IMG/VR virus record: IMGVR_UViG_3300040781_000154
Span: 1 to 46,655 of that record
Strand: one strand, 5' to 3'
DNA from: a virus
DNA: 46,655 nucleotides
Shown: piece by piece, positions 28,192 to 35,624 of the stretch
Layout of the letters: every line of letters starts with the position of its first letter
How positions within the stretch are numbered: the first letter of the stretch is position 1
The notes under the pieces: model-generated
Told to the model about the DNA's origin: nothing
Databases searched by the model: none
Seen by the model: only the letters and a program-made list of their open reading frames with translations
Program-made: the position numbers and the translations under genes

Positions 28192-28467
28192 ATGATGATT
28201 GTCGTCGCAACAGAACTGCTAAGGGTGACGCGCCACGGCGTGGCGCCCTTAGTTATTTTGCTCGTCGAGCGAGGTATCTTGCCCGAGTCCGTGCAAAAAG
28301 ACGTCGTCGAGTTCTTCGCTATTATCGTAAGCTTTGGACTCGCGTATGGCTGGAGCTGGTACAATGATAAGCGCCGTAAAGATAGCGCTAAACTGGATTC
28401 TGAACAATCAGGCGGTCCAGTGGGCGCTGGGAATTCTAGTTGCGATGGGAGCTCTGAAGGCTCGTGA
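28192..28467 (+). CDS. Holin-like small membrane protein (91 aa)
   Basis: 91 residues with two hydrophobic segments: GVAPLVILLVERGILPESVQ (approx. 16-35) and FFAIIVSFGLAYGWSWY (41-57), then a hydrophilic tail. Size and topology fit a small class II holin, and it directly precedes the spanin-like genes. The ribosome-binding site is weak. Two ATG codons stand side by side. Codons 10-20 form a strong terminator-like hairpin (28219-28259). The tail overlaps the next gene by over 100 bp. Confidence 0.65.
   Translation: MMIVVATELLRVTRHGVAPLVILLVERGILPESVQKDVVEFFAIIVSFGLAYGWSWYNDKRRKDSAKLDSEQSGGPVGAGNSSCDGSSEGS
28219..28259 (+). other. Terminator-like hairpin inside holin-like gene
   Basis: CTAAGG...CCTTAG outer stem with an inner perfect stem GCGCCAC-GGC-GTGGCGC, followed by TTATTTTG. 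It has the form of an intrinsic terminator but lies in coding sequence, so it may attenuate or fold to limit translation of the holin-like gene. Confidence 0.55.
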
Positions 28468-28621
28468 CTGGACCCAACGTAGAGAAGGTCGGAAGCTTGA
28501 GCGTGAAGATGCTGAAGAAGACGACGCTGAGTTGGCAGATGATATTCGTCGTCGTGCTCGTGCTGCTCGCGGTGAGCGGGTGCAGCTGGACGAAGATGAC
28601 GACACGGGGTACCGCGATTGA
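28364..28621 (+). CDS. Inner-membrane spanin (Rz-like, 85 aa)
   Basis: ATG 28364 after GGAGCTGGTACA. N-terminal transmembrane anchor (NQAVQWALGILVAMGALKA) followed by a highly charged helical periplasmic part (RREGRKLEREDAEEDDAELA, DDIRRRARAARGERVQ). This is the i-spanin plan. It overlaps the holin-like gene upstream and the lipoprotein gene downstream in another frame, as Rz and Rz1 do. It should link inner and outer membranes at lysis. Confidence 0.8.
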   Translation: MISAVKIALNWILNNQAVQWALGILVAMGALKARDWTQRREGRKLEREDAEEDDAELADDIRRRARAARGERVQLDEDDDTGYRD

Positions 28622-28751
28622 AGCGGTGTGCTTGGAATGGGGAGGCAGTCTTCCTACTCGCTCACGCGAAGACACTGAGCAGACACAGATAGAGATCGGA
28701 ACGGCGTATCGAGTTTATCGAGCCGTGTGCAAAGACATTGAGGACAACTGA
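28509..28751 (+). CDS. Outer-membrane lipoprotein spanin (Rz1-like, 80 aa)
   Basis: Start ATG 28509, giving MLKKTTLSWQMIFVVVLVLL then AVSGC: an ideal lipoprotein signal peptide with Cys25. The mature part (SWTKMTTRGTAIEAVCLEWG, GSLPTRSREDTEQTQIEIGT) has two further Cys and is like lipoproteins found next to Rz in Pseudomonas phages. The first 113 bp overlap the Rz-like gene in a different frame. Codons extend 15 upstream to GTG 28464, less likely as start. Its stop overlaps the next ATG (TGATG). Confidence 0.82.
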   Translation: MLKKTTLSWQMIFVVVLVLLAVSGCSWTKMTTRGTAIEAVCLEWGGSLPTRSREDTEQTQIEIGTAYRVYRAVCKDIEDN

Positions 28752-29119
28752 TGTACATCTCTATCACGGCGATTCCCGAAGGCTCTTTCGAGCTGAGGAT
28801 ATTCGACGACGGTCACAACGAGAACAGCGATCCGATCGACACGGTCTGCGTGCTGAAAAAACTCAGCGAGACCGAGTGCGAAGTCAGTATGGCGAAGGGA
28901 CATCTTTACAATCAAGTCAACGAAGAAATTGGACTAATCGCGTATCGCATGGGGTACAATGTGCTGAAGTTTAAGGCGCTACGCGGTGTGAAAGTTTCTC
29001 GGTACGCCGTAGAGGTCAGCGAAGACGACAGCTTCACGCACTACGAAGTTGATCTGCTGGCGGCGGCGTCTAAGCTGGGCGTACAGCGCAGCACAATAGT
29101 TGAGGATATAACGTCGTGA
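28751..29119 (+). CDS. Hypothetical protein upstream of head-tail joining gene (122 aa)
   Basis: 122 residues, beta-rich at the N-terminus (MYISITAIPEGSFELRIFDD) and with a mixed second half (LRGVKVSRYAVEVSEDDSFT). An acidic, Ile/Val-rich protein without recognised family. It is between the spanin genes and a gpW-like gene with overlapping stops and starts on both sides, so it belongs to the late operon. Confidence 0.75.
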   Translation: MYISITAIPEGSFELRIFDDGHNENSDPIDTVCVLKKLSETECEVSMAKGHLYNQVNEEIGLIAYRMGYNVLKFKALRGVKVSRYAVEVSEDDSFTHYEVDLLAAASKLGVQRSTIVEDITS

Positions 29120-29322
29120 CATTAGAGGAATTGAAAGAAGCCCGGTCACGGCTGATTGCCGGACAGCACGTCGTGTCGTTCCGTTCAGCGAACGGCAAGT
29201 CAGTGACGTATAACGCGGGCGACCTCGATAAGCTGGAAGCTATGATTCGAGCTGAGACGATCAGAGCGAGCGGTAAGCCGAAATCTCGCAGTCGTCAAAT
29301 GATCTCATCGAAGGGGCTATGA
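29116..29322 (+). CDS. gpW-like head-tail joining protein (68 aa)
   Basis: GTG start overlaps the previous stop (GTGA). The product (MTLEELKEARSRLIAGQHVV, then SFRSANGKSVTYNAGDLDKL, EAMIRAE) fits the gpW fold: helix, two strands (VVSFR.NGK.V.Y), helix, with a basic tail. gpW joins the portal to the tail in lambda-type phages. Its position directly before the portal gene agrees. Confidence 0.88.
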   Translation: MTLEELKEARSRLIAGQHVVSFRSANGKSVTYNAGDLDKLEAMIRAETIRASGKPKSRSRQMISSKGL

Positions 29323-29323
29323 C

Positions 29324-30835
29324 ATGACAGTTCAAATGGCAAAGCCTCGAGTAAGGATTCGCAACGGTGAGCTGGTCCCCGGCGCGCCTTCGGTCATGGC
29401 TAAGTACGAAGGCGGCTCGACCGCTCCTCGTCTGCGCTACCGTGGATCCACTCTTACTGGTCCGAATTCGCCGATAGCTAACTCGCTCTCGACGCTTCAG
29501 GCTCGAAGCCACAATCTAATTCGCAACAACGCTTACGCGTCCGGCGCTCAAGAGAGCTACGTGTCCAACCTCGTCGGATCTGGTATCCGGCCGAAGTGGA
29601 ACGATCCAGACGTGCAGGCTTTGTGGGACAGCTGGGCACACGTAGCGGACGCCGATCAACTCGGCTCGTTCTATGCTCTTCAGTCTCTTGCGGCTTCCGG
29701 GCAGTTCGGGTCAGGGGAGGCGTTCGGTCGGTTCCGGTACCGTCGCATGGAGGACGGCCTCCCGGTTCCGATGCAGATCCAGCTTATCGAGTCTGCCCAT
29801 CTTGATCACACGTACTCTCGTCTGTTCCAGAATCGGTTGATCAAGATGGGCATCGAGTTCGACGGCATTGGACGCAGGCGGGCTTATCACTTCTGGCAAT
29901 ACCATCCGCATGAGAAGTTGACAGCGCAGTTCAATCAGCGAAGCGCAGTGCCTGCATCGGAAGTCGTGCACATGTTTCGGCGTACGCGGCCGGGACAGCT
30001 TCGCGGAGTCCCGGAACTCACGTCTGTTATCCTGCGGCTCTACGAGATCGATGCGATGCAGGACGCGTTGCTGGCTCGACAGAAGTTCGCTCAGCTCTTC
30101 GGCGCATTCGTTAAGCGCACGGGGGATTCGGCCCTGGGAGACGAAGCAGGTGAGTTCTTCGGCACGCAGGTCAGCATGGGCGAAGAGGAGCCGCTCACTG
30201 AGTTCGTGCCCGGCGCCATACACTACTTAGAGTCAGGCGAAGAGGTAACGTTCTCCGATCCGCCTGATATTGGCAGCTCGTATGAAAGCTGGTTGAGCAC
30301 AGAGCTGCGAGCTGTAGCGAAGGGCGCGGGCATCACTTACGAGCAGCTCACAGGCGATCTGACAAAGGTCAACTACAGCTCCATACGAGCAGGCCTGTTG
30401 GAATTCCGTCGCAGGGTAGAGGCGTTACAGGCGCACCTGATGGTGTCCCAGTTCTGCCGGCCCATTGCGGCTAAGTGGCTCGACCTTGCAGTCGCTACTC
30501 GGCGCGTCAACTTGCCGAATTACGCGACGCAGCGAGAACAGTATCTGGCGATCGATTGGATCGCTCCTCGCTGGCAATGGGTCGATCCGCTCAAAGAGAC
30601 GACTGCGGACATCCTTGAGATTCGAGCAGGTCTATCACCGCGAAGCGAGAAAGCTGCGGAGCGTGGTTGGTCACTCGAAGACATTGATAAAGCGATCGAG
30701 GCGTCTAATGCAAGCGCCGACTCACACGGTTTGATTCTCGATTCGGATCCGAGACGAACTGCGAAGACGGGTGTGGCCGTAATACGAGACGACCCAACCG
30801 ATCCTGAAAACGCGACTAGTCAAGACGAGGAGTAA
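29324..30835 (+). CDS. Portal protein, lambda gpB family (503 aa)
   Basis: The family signature is clear: SLQARSHNLIRNNAYASGA-type opening (around residue 60, given here approximately), YVSNLVGSGIRPKW, ASGQFGSGEAFGRFRYRR, a LIESAHLDHT segment, VVHMFRRTRPGQLRGVPELT, and GITYEQLTGDLTKVNYSS near residue 340. The C-terminus is acidic. The portal forms the dodecameric ring for DNA entry. ATG 29324 follows AAGGGGCTATGAC; Met5 is an alternative start. Confidence 0.95.
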   Translation: MTVQMAKPRVRIRNGELVPGAPSVMAKYEGGSTAPRLRYRGSTLTGPNSPIANSLSTLQARSHNLIRNNAYASGAQESYVSNLVGSGIRPKWNDPDVQALWDSWAHVADADQLGSFYALQSLAASGQFGSGEAFGRFRYRRMEDGLPVPMQIQLIESAHLDHTYSRLFQNRLIKMGIEFDGIGRRRAYHFWQYHPHEKLTAQFNQRSAVPASEVVHMFRRTRPGQLRGVPELTSVILRLYEIDAMQDALLARQKFAQLFGAFVKRTGDSALGDEAGEFFGTQVSMGEEEPLTEFVPGAIHYLESGEEVTFSDPPDIGSSYESWLSTELRAVAKGAGITYEQLTGDLTKVNYSSIRAGLLEFRRRVEALQAHLMVSQFCRPIAAKWLDLAVATRRVNLPNYATQREQYLAIDWIAPRWQWVDPLKETTADILEIRAGLSPRSEKAAERGWSLEDIDKAIEASNASADSHGLILDSDPRRTAKTGVAVIRDDPTDPENATSQDEE

Positions 30836-30838
30836 GTC

Positions 30839-31969
30839 ATGAAGAACTGGTTTAGAGCAATGGTGCAGAACAACGTCGGCCAGATCGTCATTGACGGTCC
30901 GATCGGCTTCGATTGGTGGGACGGATCCGGGACAACTAGCTCCGGGTTCATGAACGCTATCAAAGAACTCGGTGAGGTCAATGAGATCGTCATCGACATG
31001 AATAGCCCGGGCGGTGCAGTGTCGGATGGCTTGACCATTGCGAACTACTTGCGCAACCACGACGCGAAGGTCGTCGTCAACGTATTGGGTCAGGCGTCCA
31101 GCATCGCGAGTGTGATTACTGCGGCGGCCGATGAAGTGCGTATGGGCCTTGGCGCCTACATGTTCATTCACAACCCGTTCACGGTTGCTGTCGGCAACGC
31201 CGATCAACTGCGAGCCTTGGCGACAGATCTCGATACGATCGCCGCGGGTATCGTTGACACGTACGTTGCGAGAGTCGGTGAAGATCGACGCGCAGAGATC
31301 GAAGAGCTGATCGCTGGCACTGACGGCGACGGCACGCTTCTTTCTGCCGAGATGGCGATGGAGCTCGGACTGGCTGATTCGATGTTGGAGGTGAAAGCCG
31401 CTGCGTCGATGACAGGCTTGTCTGACGCGCTTAATCACGCGAAGACCGAAGCGCAGAATCTGATCTCGCATCAGAACGGTAGCGAGCTGTTGACTCCCAT
31501 GGACGCTTTCACGATCGCATTCGACTGCGACGCGGAGTACGTCGAGGAGAATCTCAACGACCTCGCAACACAGATCATGGCTTGGCGAGAAGCAGAGTCG
31601 GCGGAAGTTACCGTCGAGAGTCTGACCGCCAGCTACCCTGACGTCGTTCAGGCTATTGGGGAAAGCGCAGTCAACGCGCTAGGCCCAAGGCCGAACGCAG
31701 AAGAAGTCGTCGCAACCGAGAGAAGTCGAGTGCTCGCGATTGTTGACACCTGCAACGCCACTAATCAGCAGAAGCTTATCCATAAGCTTGTTGAGAACGG
31801 TACGCAGGAGACGCAAGCGATTGAGTACATCACGGACATCGCTGCGGCGGCAGACCCGGGAATTCATAATTCTCATTCGCCCGAAGGCGGGCAGCCGCCG
31901 GCGCTCGACACCTCGTCGATCTACGCCCGGCGTAAATCAAAAGCTCTTAAAAGGGAGATACCCTCATGA
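30839..31969 (+). CDS. ClpP-like head maturation protease with scaffold-like C-terminus (376 aa)
   Basis: Protease domain: IVIDMNSPGGAVSDG (oxyanion-hole Gly-Gly), VLGQASSIASVI (catalytic Ser88) and AYMFIHNP (catalytic His111), the S49/ClpP-type head protease of lambda-like phages. The second half (residues about 200-376) is helical and acidic with a Pro/Ser-rich end (NSHSPEGGQPPALD) and a basic tail, as expected for a fused scaffold. Its stop overlaps the decoration gene. It should process the procapsid. Confidence 0.93.
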   Translation: MKNWFRAMVQNNVGQIVIDGPIGFDWWDGSGTTSSGFMNAIKELGEVNEIVIDMNSPGGAVSDGLTIANYLRNHDAKVVVNVLGQASSIASVITAAADEVRMGLGAYMFIHNPFTVAVGNADQLRALATDLDTIAAGIVDTYVARVGEDRRAEIEELIAGTDGDGTLLSAEMAMELGLADSMLEVKAAASMTGLSDALNHAKTEAQNLISHQNGSELLTPMDAFTIAFDCDAEYVEENLNDLATQIMAWREAESAEVTVESLTASYPDVVQAIGESAVNALGPRPNAEEVVATERSRVLAIVDTCNATNQQKLIHKLVENGTQETQAIEYITDIAAAADPGIHNSHSPEGGQPPALDTSSIYARRKSKALKREIPS

Positions 31970-32322
31970 TGACTACAGAATCCCGCCATCCGGGAGAACA
32001 CATTGTGTCCGAAGCGAATGGTGCTCGTTCACGTGAGCAAGGCGTCCTGACTTCAGGTGAAAACCTCGAAGCCGGTGCTGTCGTTGCGACCGTAGGCGGC
32101 AAGTACGTGGAACTCGACCCTGCTGCCGCTACTGGCGCCGAAGTAGCGGTTGGAGTTCTGTTCGCTGCAGTCGATGCTAGCGCGGCCGATGCAGATTGCC
32201 TCGTCCACGTTCGCGATTGTGAAGTGGACGGAAACGCCCTGGGATGGCCTGCTGGCATCACCAGTGGAGAAATTGATACCGCGACTGCCGAACTGGCCGC
32301 TCTCGGTATCATCGTTCGCTAA
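31966..32322 (+). CDS. Head decoration protein, gpD-like (118 aa)
   Basis: 118 residues with the HDPD-family layout: REQGVLTSGENLEAGAVVAT, a variable beta region, then AVGVLFAAVDASAADADCLV and a C-terminal LVHVRDCEVDGNALGW. gpD trimers stabilise the expanded capsid in lambda. Located between the protease and major capsid genes, as in lambda. Two ATG codons stand at the start (31966 and 31969). Confidence 0.92.
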   Translation: MMTTESRHPGEHIVSEANGARSREQGVLTSGENLEAGAVVATVGGKYVELDPAAATGAEVAVGVLFAAVDASAADADCLVHVRDCEVDGNALGWPAGITSGEIDTATAELAALGIIVR

Positions 32323-32360
32323 TTGCAGCGATTAACTCGTAACACAAAGGAGAAAACGTA

Positions 32361-33353
32361 ATGGGTCCTTTCGATTCCGACATCTTTACGCTGCAGTCAT
32401 TGACGGCGGCGATCAACGAGGTTGAATATGCCCCTCGCCGACTCGGCGAGATGGGCCTGTTCAGCGAAGAAGGTATCATGACCACTTCAGTGGTTGTGGA
32501 AAAGTCTGGCCGTCAACTGGGTCTGGTTCCCTCGCGTGAGCGTGGTGCCCCGGGTCAAGTCATCGGCGCTGACAAGCGGACGGGTGTGACGTTCACGGCG
32601 GTCCACCTGCCGACCGTGGCGACGATCCTTGCTGACGAGGTGCAGAACGTTCGCGCCTTCGGAAGTGAAGATCAGACACAAGCCATGCAGAACGTGGTCA
32701 ACACGCGTCTTGCGAAGATGGCGCAGCGACTTGAAGTCACCACCGAGTTCCATCGGGTGGGCGCGGTACGCGGTCAGATTCTGGACGCGGACGCCACGAC
32801 TGTGCTGGTCGATCTGTACAGCGCTTTCGGCATTACTCAGACTTCGGTCAACATGGTGCTCGACACCGCGACGACCAAAGTTCAAGAGAAGTGTCTGGAC
32901 GTACTCGAGGCGATCGAGGTCGGCCTGGGCGACATGCCTTTCACGGGTGTGACGGTAATGTGCGGCTCCAGCTTCTGGCGCAAGCTCATTGGTCACGCCA
33001 AGGTCGAAGAGGCGTACAAGTACCAGCAGTCAGAGCGCCTGCGCGCCGATGGCCGCGAGTCATTCAGCTTCGGCGGTCTGAACTTCGAGCGCTACCGCGG
33101 TGGCGTTGGTGGTACTCCGTTCATCCCGGCAACTGTGGCATACGCAGTTCCCATGGGCGCTCCGGACATGTTTATCAGCCGCTTCGCTCCTGCGAACTAC
33201 GCGGATACGGTGAACACGATCGGTCTGCCGATGTACGCCAGCACGGATGAGCTGGGCCACAACAAGGGCGTCGAGCTGGAAGGGCAGTCTAACCCCATCC
33301 ACTTGAACACGCGTCCTCAAGCGGTCATCAAGCTTAACGAGCACAACGGTTAA
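32361..33353 (+). CDS. Major capsid protein, gpE family (330 aa)
   Basis: 330 residues after AAAGGAGAAAACGTA. Family features: DIFTLQSLTAAINEVEYAPR at the N-terminus, a GLVPSRERGAPG loop, FTAVHLPTVATILADEVQNV, LAKMAQRLEVTTEFHRVGAV, and FERYRGGVGGTPFIP followed by MFISRFAPANYADTVNTIG. The HK97-like capsid fold in gpE form. The Shine-Dalgarno is the best in the operon, in line with high expression. Confidence 0.95.
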   Translation: MGPFDSDIFTLQSLTAAINEVEYAPRRLGEMGLFSEEGIMTTSVVVEKSGRQLGLVPSRERGAPGQVIGADKRTGVTFTAVHLPTVATILADEVQNVRAFGSEDQTQAMQNVVNTRLAKMAQRLEVTTEFHRVGAVRGQILDADATTVLVDLYSAFGITQTSVNMVLDTATTKVQEKCLDVLEAIEVGLGDMPFTGVTVMCGSSFWRKLIGHAKVEEAYKYQQSERLRADGRESFSFGGLNFERYRGGVGGTPFIPATVAYAVPMGAPDMFISRFAPANYADTVNTIGLPMYASTDELGHNKGVELEGQSNPIHLNTRPQAVIKLNEHNG

Positions 33354-33358
33354 GTCGG

Positions 33359-33670
33359 GTGACTATTGACGAAATCGAGGCGGCGGCGAACAGAGCACAT
33401 TTCGCCGCTCGCTTCATTCCGGCTACGTATCAGGCTCCGGGCGAGTCTGTCACCTCCGTCAATATCGATATCGATAGAAGCGCGAAGGTGATGGACGACC
33501 GCGGAGTCGTCTACGAAGATCGGTGTGAAATCTCGATTATCGTTGAAGAAGTAGGAGAAGGAGAGCGCGGCGCCAGGGTGGACACAGGACGTCCTGACGA
33601 CGCGTGGATCCTTATGGATCCCATAGGCAATGACGGGTACGAAGCCCGATGGATAGCGGTTAGAGACTGA
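33359..33670 (+). CDS. Probable head-tail connector protein (103 aa)
   Basis: GTG start 6 bp after the capsid gene. The product has an N-terminal helical part (MTIDEIEAAANRAHFAARFI) and a beta barrel-like remainder (VTSVNIDIDRSAKVMDDRGV, RCEISIIVEEVGE). Size and place between the capsid and gpZ-like genes suggest a gpFII-type connector, though the motif match is weak. The stop overlaps the next ATG (TGATG). Confidence 0.7.
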   Translation: MTIDEIEAAANRAHFAARFIPATYQAPGESVTSVNIDIDRSAKVMDDRGVVYEDRCEISIIVEEVGEGERGARVDTGRPDDAWILMDPIGNDGYEARWIAVRD

Positions 33671-34290
33671 TGGCGAACACGTCCTTCGAAGATCTACCGC
33701 GATTCTCGGAAGCGCTATCGCGCATTCCCCTTGTCACATTGGATCTTGCCTCGAAAGCTCTTAACAGGGCGGCCGAGTACGCTCGCGAAGAGGGCGTGAA
33801 TACACTCGCGAAGCGCTACAATTTAGAGCGCTCGTATATCGAAAGCAACCTCAACGTCAGAGGACAAGCTTCGAGAACAGATTTGACGGCTCGAATAGTA
33901 GGGAACAATCGAGCTGTTCTCGCTCCTCGTTATGGGGCGAGGCCGAAGACAGTAGGGGCGCCGGGCGCGAAAGGCAACGCCAAGGCAGGAATCCCCGCCG
34001 GACAAAAAGGCGCAGGCTCGACTGCGTGGTCCGTACTGAGAGGCGGCGGTGGTAAATCATGGGAGCGGGCTTTCTTTATCCGTCTCCCTGGGAGTGGAGC
34101 ATGGGCCCTAGTGGCTCGTTACGGTTCGGGCTATTCGTTAAGCTCGAAGCAAGATTGGAAGAAGAATCTGGATGTGGTCAACTCATTGAGTGTGGGCCAG
34201 ATGTGGAGATACGAGAGAGACCAAGTCGCGCCGCAGGCTATGGCGCTGGCGTCTGAGTTTTTCCTCGAAGGGATACTGAAAGAGCTATGA
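33670..34290 (+). CDS. Minor tail protein gpZ-like (206 aa)
   Basis: 206 residues. Family-like features: ALSRIPLVTLDLASKALNRA, AAEYAREEGVNTLAKRYNLE then IESNLNVRGQASRTDLTARI, a Gly/Lys-rich loop (approx. residues 95-120), and RAFFIRLPGSGAWALVARYG. gpZ connects the tail tube to the head in lambda-like phages. The stop overlaps the gpU-like gene by 4 bp. Confidence 0.82.
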   Translation: MANTSFEDLPRFSEALSRIPLVTLDLASKALNRAAEYAREEGVNTLAKRYNLERSYIESNLNVRGQASRTDLTARIVGNNRAVLAPRYGARPKTVGAPGAKGNAKAGIPAGQKGAGSTAWSVLRGGGGKSWERAFFIRLPGSGAWALVARYGSGYSLSSKQDWKKNLDVVNSLSVGQMWRYERDQVAPQAMALASEFFLEGILKEL

Positions 34291-34751
34291 CTGCTTCATC
34301 TACATTGTTCTCTCGAGAGCTAGTCACTACGCTGGAGACTATTCTTACGAGTGCGGGATACTTGACGGATCTCGGCCAGAGTGTCCATCGCGGATTCTTC
34401 GCTCACGTGCTAAATTCGAAAGACGCGGCTTTCCCCGCTATCGTGATTCACCCTGGAGTCGAGGAAGTCTCCAGCGTGCACGGTACTGGCGAGAAGGCTA
34501 TCGTCGTATTCACAGTTCCGATGGTCATGGCCGTCGAGCTAAGTACAGATGCGAGTGGCTACGAGCAACTGCAGGCGTGCGCGTACGATGTGCGCAAAGC
34601 CTTGATGGTGAATCGTGAAGCCCTTGCTCAACTAGGTCAGCGAGACTCTCTCGAAGTGGGAGCAGTTGAGCCTGATATATCGCGCGATTCACGTTTCGCT
34701 CTGGCCGCGATGACTGTAAGCATCTCCTTCGTGGAGACGTATAAACTTTGA
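34287..34751 (+). CDS. Tail terminator, gpU-like (154 aa)
   Basis: 154 residues with an alpha/beta pattern common to tail terminators: N-terminal helix (TLFSRELVTTLETILTSAG), AAFPAIVIHPGVEEV, then strand-rich KAIVVFTVPMVMAVELSTDA, a helix EQLQACAYDVRKAL and a final strand AAMTVSISFVETYKL. Position between the gpZ-like and major tail genes supports it. The family link is by pattern. Confidence 0.78.
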   Translation: MTASSTLFSRELVTTLETILTSAGYLTDLGQSVHRGFFAHVLNSKDAAFPAIVIHPGVEEVSSVHGTGEKAIVVFTVPMVMAVELSTDASGYEQLQACAYDVRKALMVNREALAQLGQRDSLEVGAVEPDISRDSRFALAAMTVSISFVETYKL

Positions 34752-34772
34752 AAACTCTGAGGAGTAAGTAAC

Positions 34773-35540
34773 ATGACAACTGCAAGCACTACTCGAGGCT
34801 ACAAAGGTCGGGGCCGATTCACATTGCGCCCTCTGGCTGGTGGCCGCCCTTTCGAACTGGGCAACGTCGTAACCCTTGACGAGTCCGTAGAGGTCGATCG
34901 TTCAGGCCGTCAGAACTATCAGGATCCGGCGGGTGGTGAGCTCGACGTTGAAGAGACCATCACGTCGTTCACCTTTGAGGCGACGGCCGATGACATCTCT
35001 CCTGCGAACATCGCTCTGGCGTTCCGCGGTACTTCCGAGGAGTTGCCTTCCCTGGCAATCACAGGCGAGACTCAAAACGCGTGGGCGGGTCACCGTATCG
35101 CGTTTAACTCTCTCCCTGATCCGAGCGAAGCGATCACGGTCGAGTGGGACGACGGCGGCACGCCGACTGCTCTGGTCGCGGGTACTGATTACGAGCGCAC
35201 TCCGCACGGCATCATCATGCTGCCGACCACGACTCTGACGTTCACGAATGACGATCCGATCGAGCTGACAGTAGGCTACACCCGCAACCCGCAGTACTTG
35301 ATCCAAGCCCTGGTCTCCAGTGGTCAAGAGTACGAGGTAATCTGGCACGGCCTGAACGCAGTAGACGGTGGCAACCCGATCACGTCTCGCTACTTCCGGG
35401 TGAAGTTCTCGCCGACTTCTGGATTCAGCCGCCATGGTGGTGACGACTTCGGTCAGCTGACTCTTTCGGGTTCGGTGCTGGCGGATAACTCTCGCGTAGG
35501 CGCGGGCCTGTCCAAGTACCTCGAAACGGCGATGATCTAA
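34773..35540 (+). CDS. Major tail tube protein (255 aa)
   Basis: 255 residues after GAGGAGTAAGTAAC. Beta-rich with GRGRFTLRPLAGGRPFELGN, VEVDRSGRQNYQDPAGG, a central domain (YERTPHGIIMLPTTTLTF) and NPITSRYFRVKFSPTSGFS. The end has FGQLTLSGSVLADNS. The tube-protein fold and its position before the tape measure fit. A terminator follows (35570-35596). Confidence 0.88.
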   Translation: MTTASTTRGYKGRGRFTLRPLAGGRPFELGNVVTLDESVEVDRSGRQNYQDPAGGELDVEETITSFTFEATADDISPANIALAFRGTSEELPSLAITGETQNAWAGHRIAFNSLPDPSEAITVEWDDGGTPTALVAGTDYERTPHGIIMLPTTTLTFTNDDPIELTVGYTRNPQYLIQALVSSGQEYEVIWHGLNAVDGGNPITSRYFRVKFSPTSGFSRHGGDDFGQLTLSGSVLADNSRVGAGLSKYLETAMI

Positions 35541-35569
35541 TCGGGATCGTCAGTATGCACCACACATAG

Positions 35570-35596
35570 CAGCCCGGCGTATGTCGGGCTGTTTTT
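35570..35596 (+). terminator. Intrinsic terminator after the tail tube gene
   Basis: CAGCCCG (35570-35576), 8-nt loop, CGGGCTG (35585-35591), then TTTTT (35592-35596). It should reduce transcription into the tape measure gene and keep tube protein in excess. Confidence 0.9.
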
Positions 35597-35624
35597 ATCG
35601 CCGATGAAGAAAGGGTCCTAGCCG

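Noticed and set aside
35541-35624. Programmed frameshift between tube and tape measure genes
   Set aside because: No slippery heptamer with overlapping frames; the gap is non-coding with a terminator.
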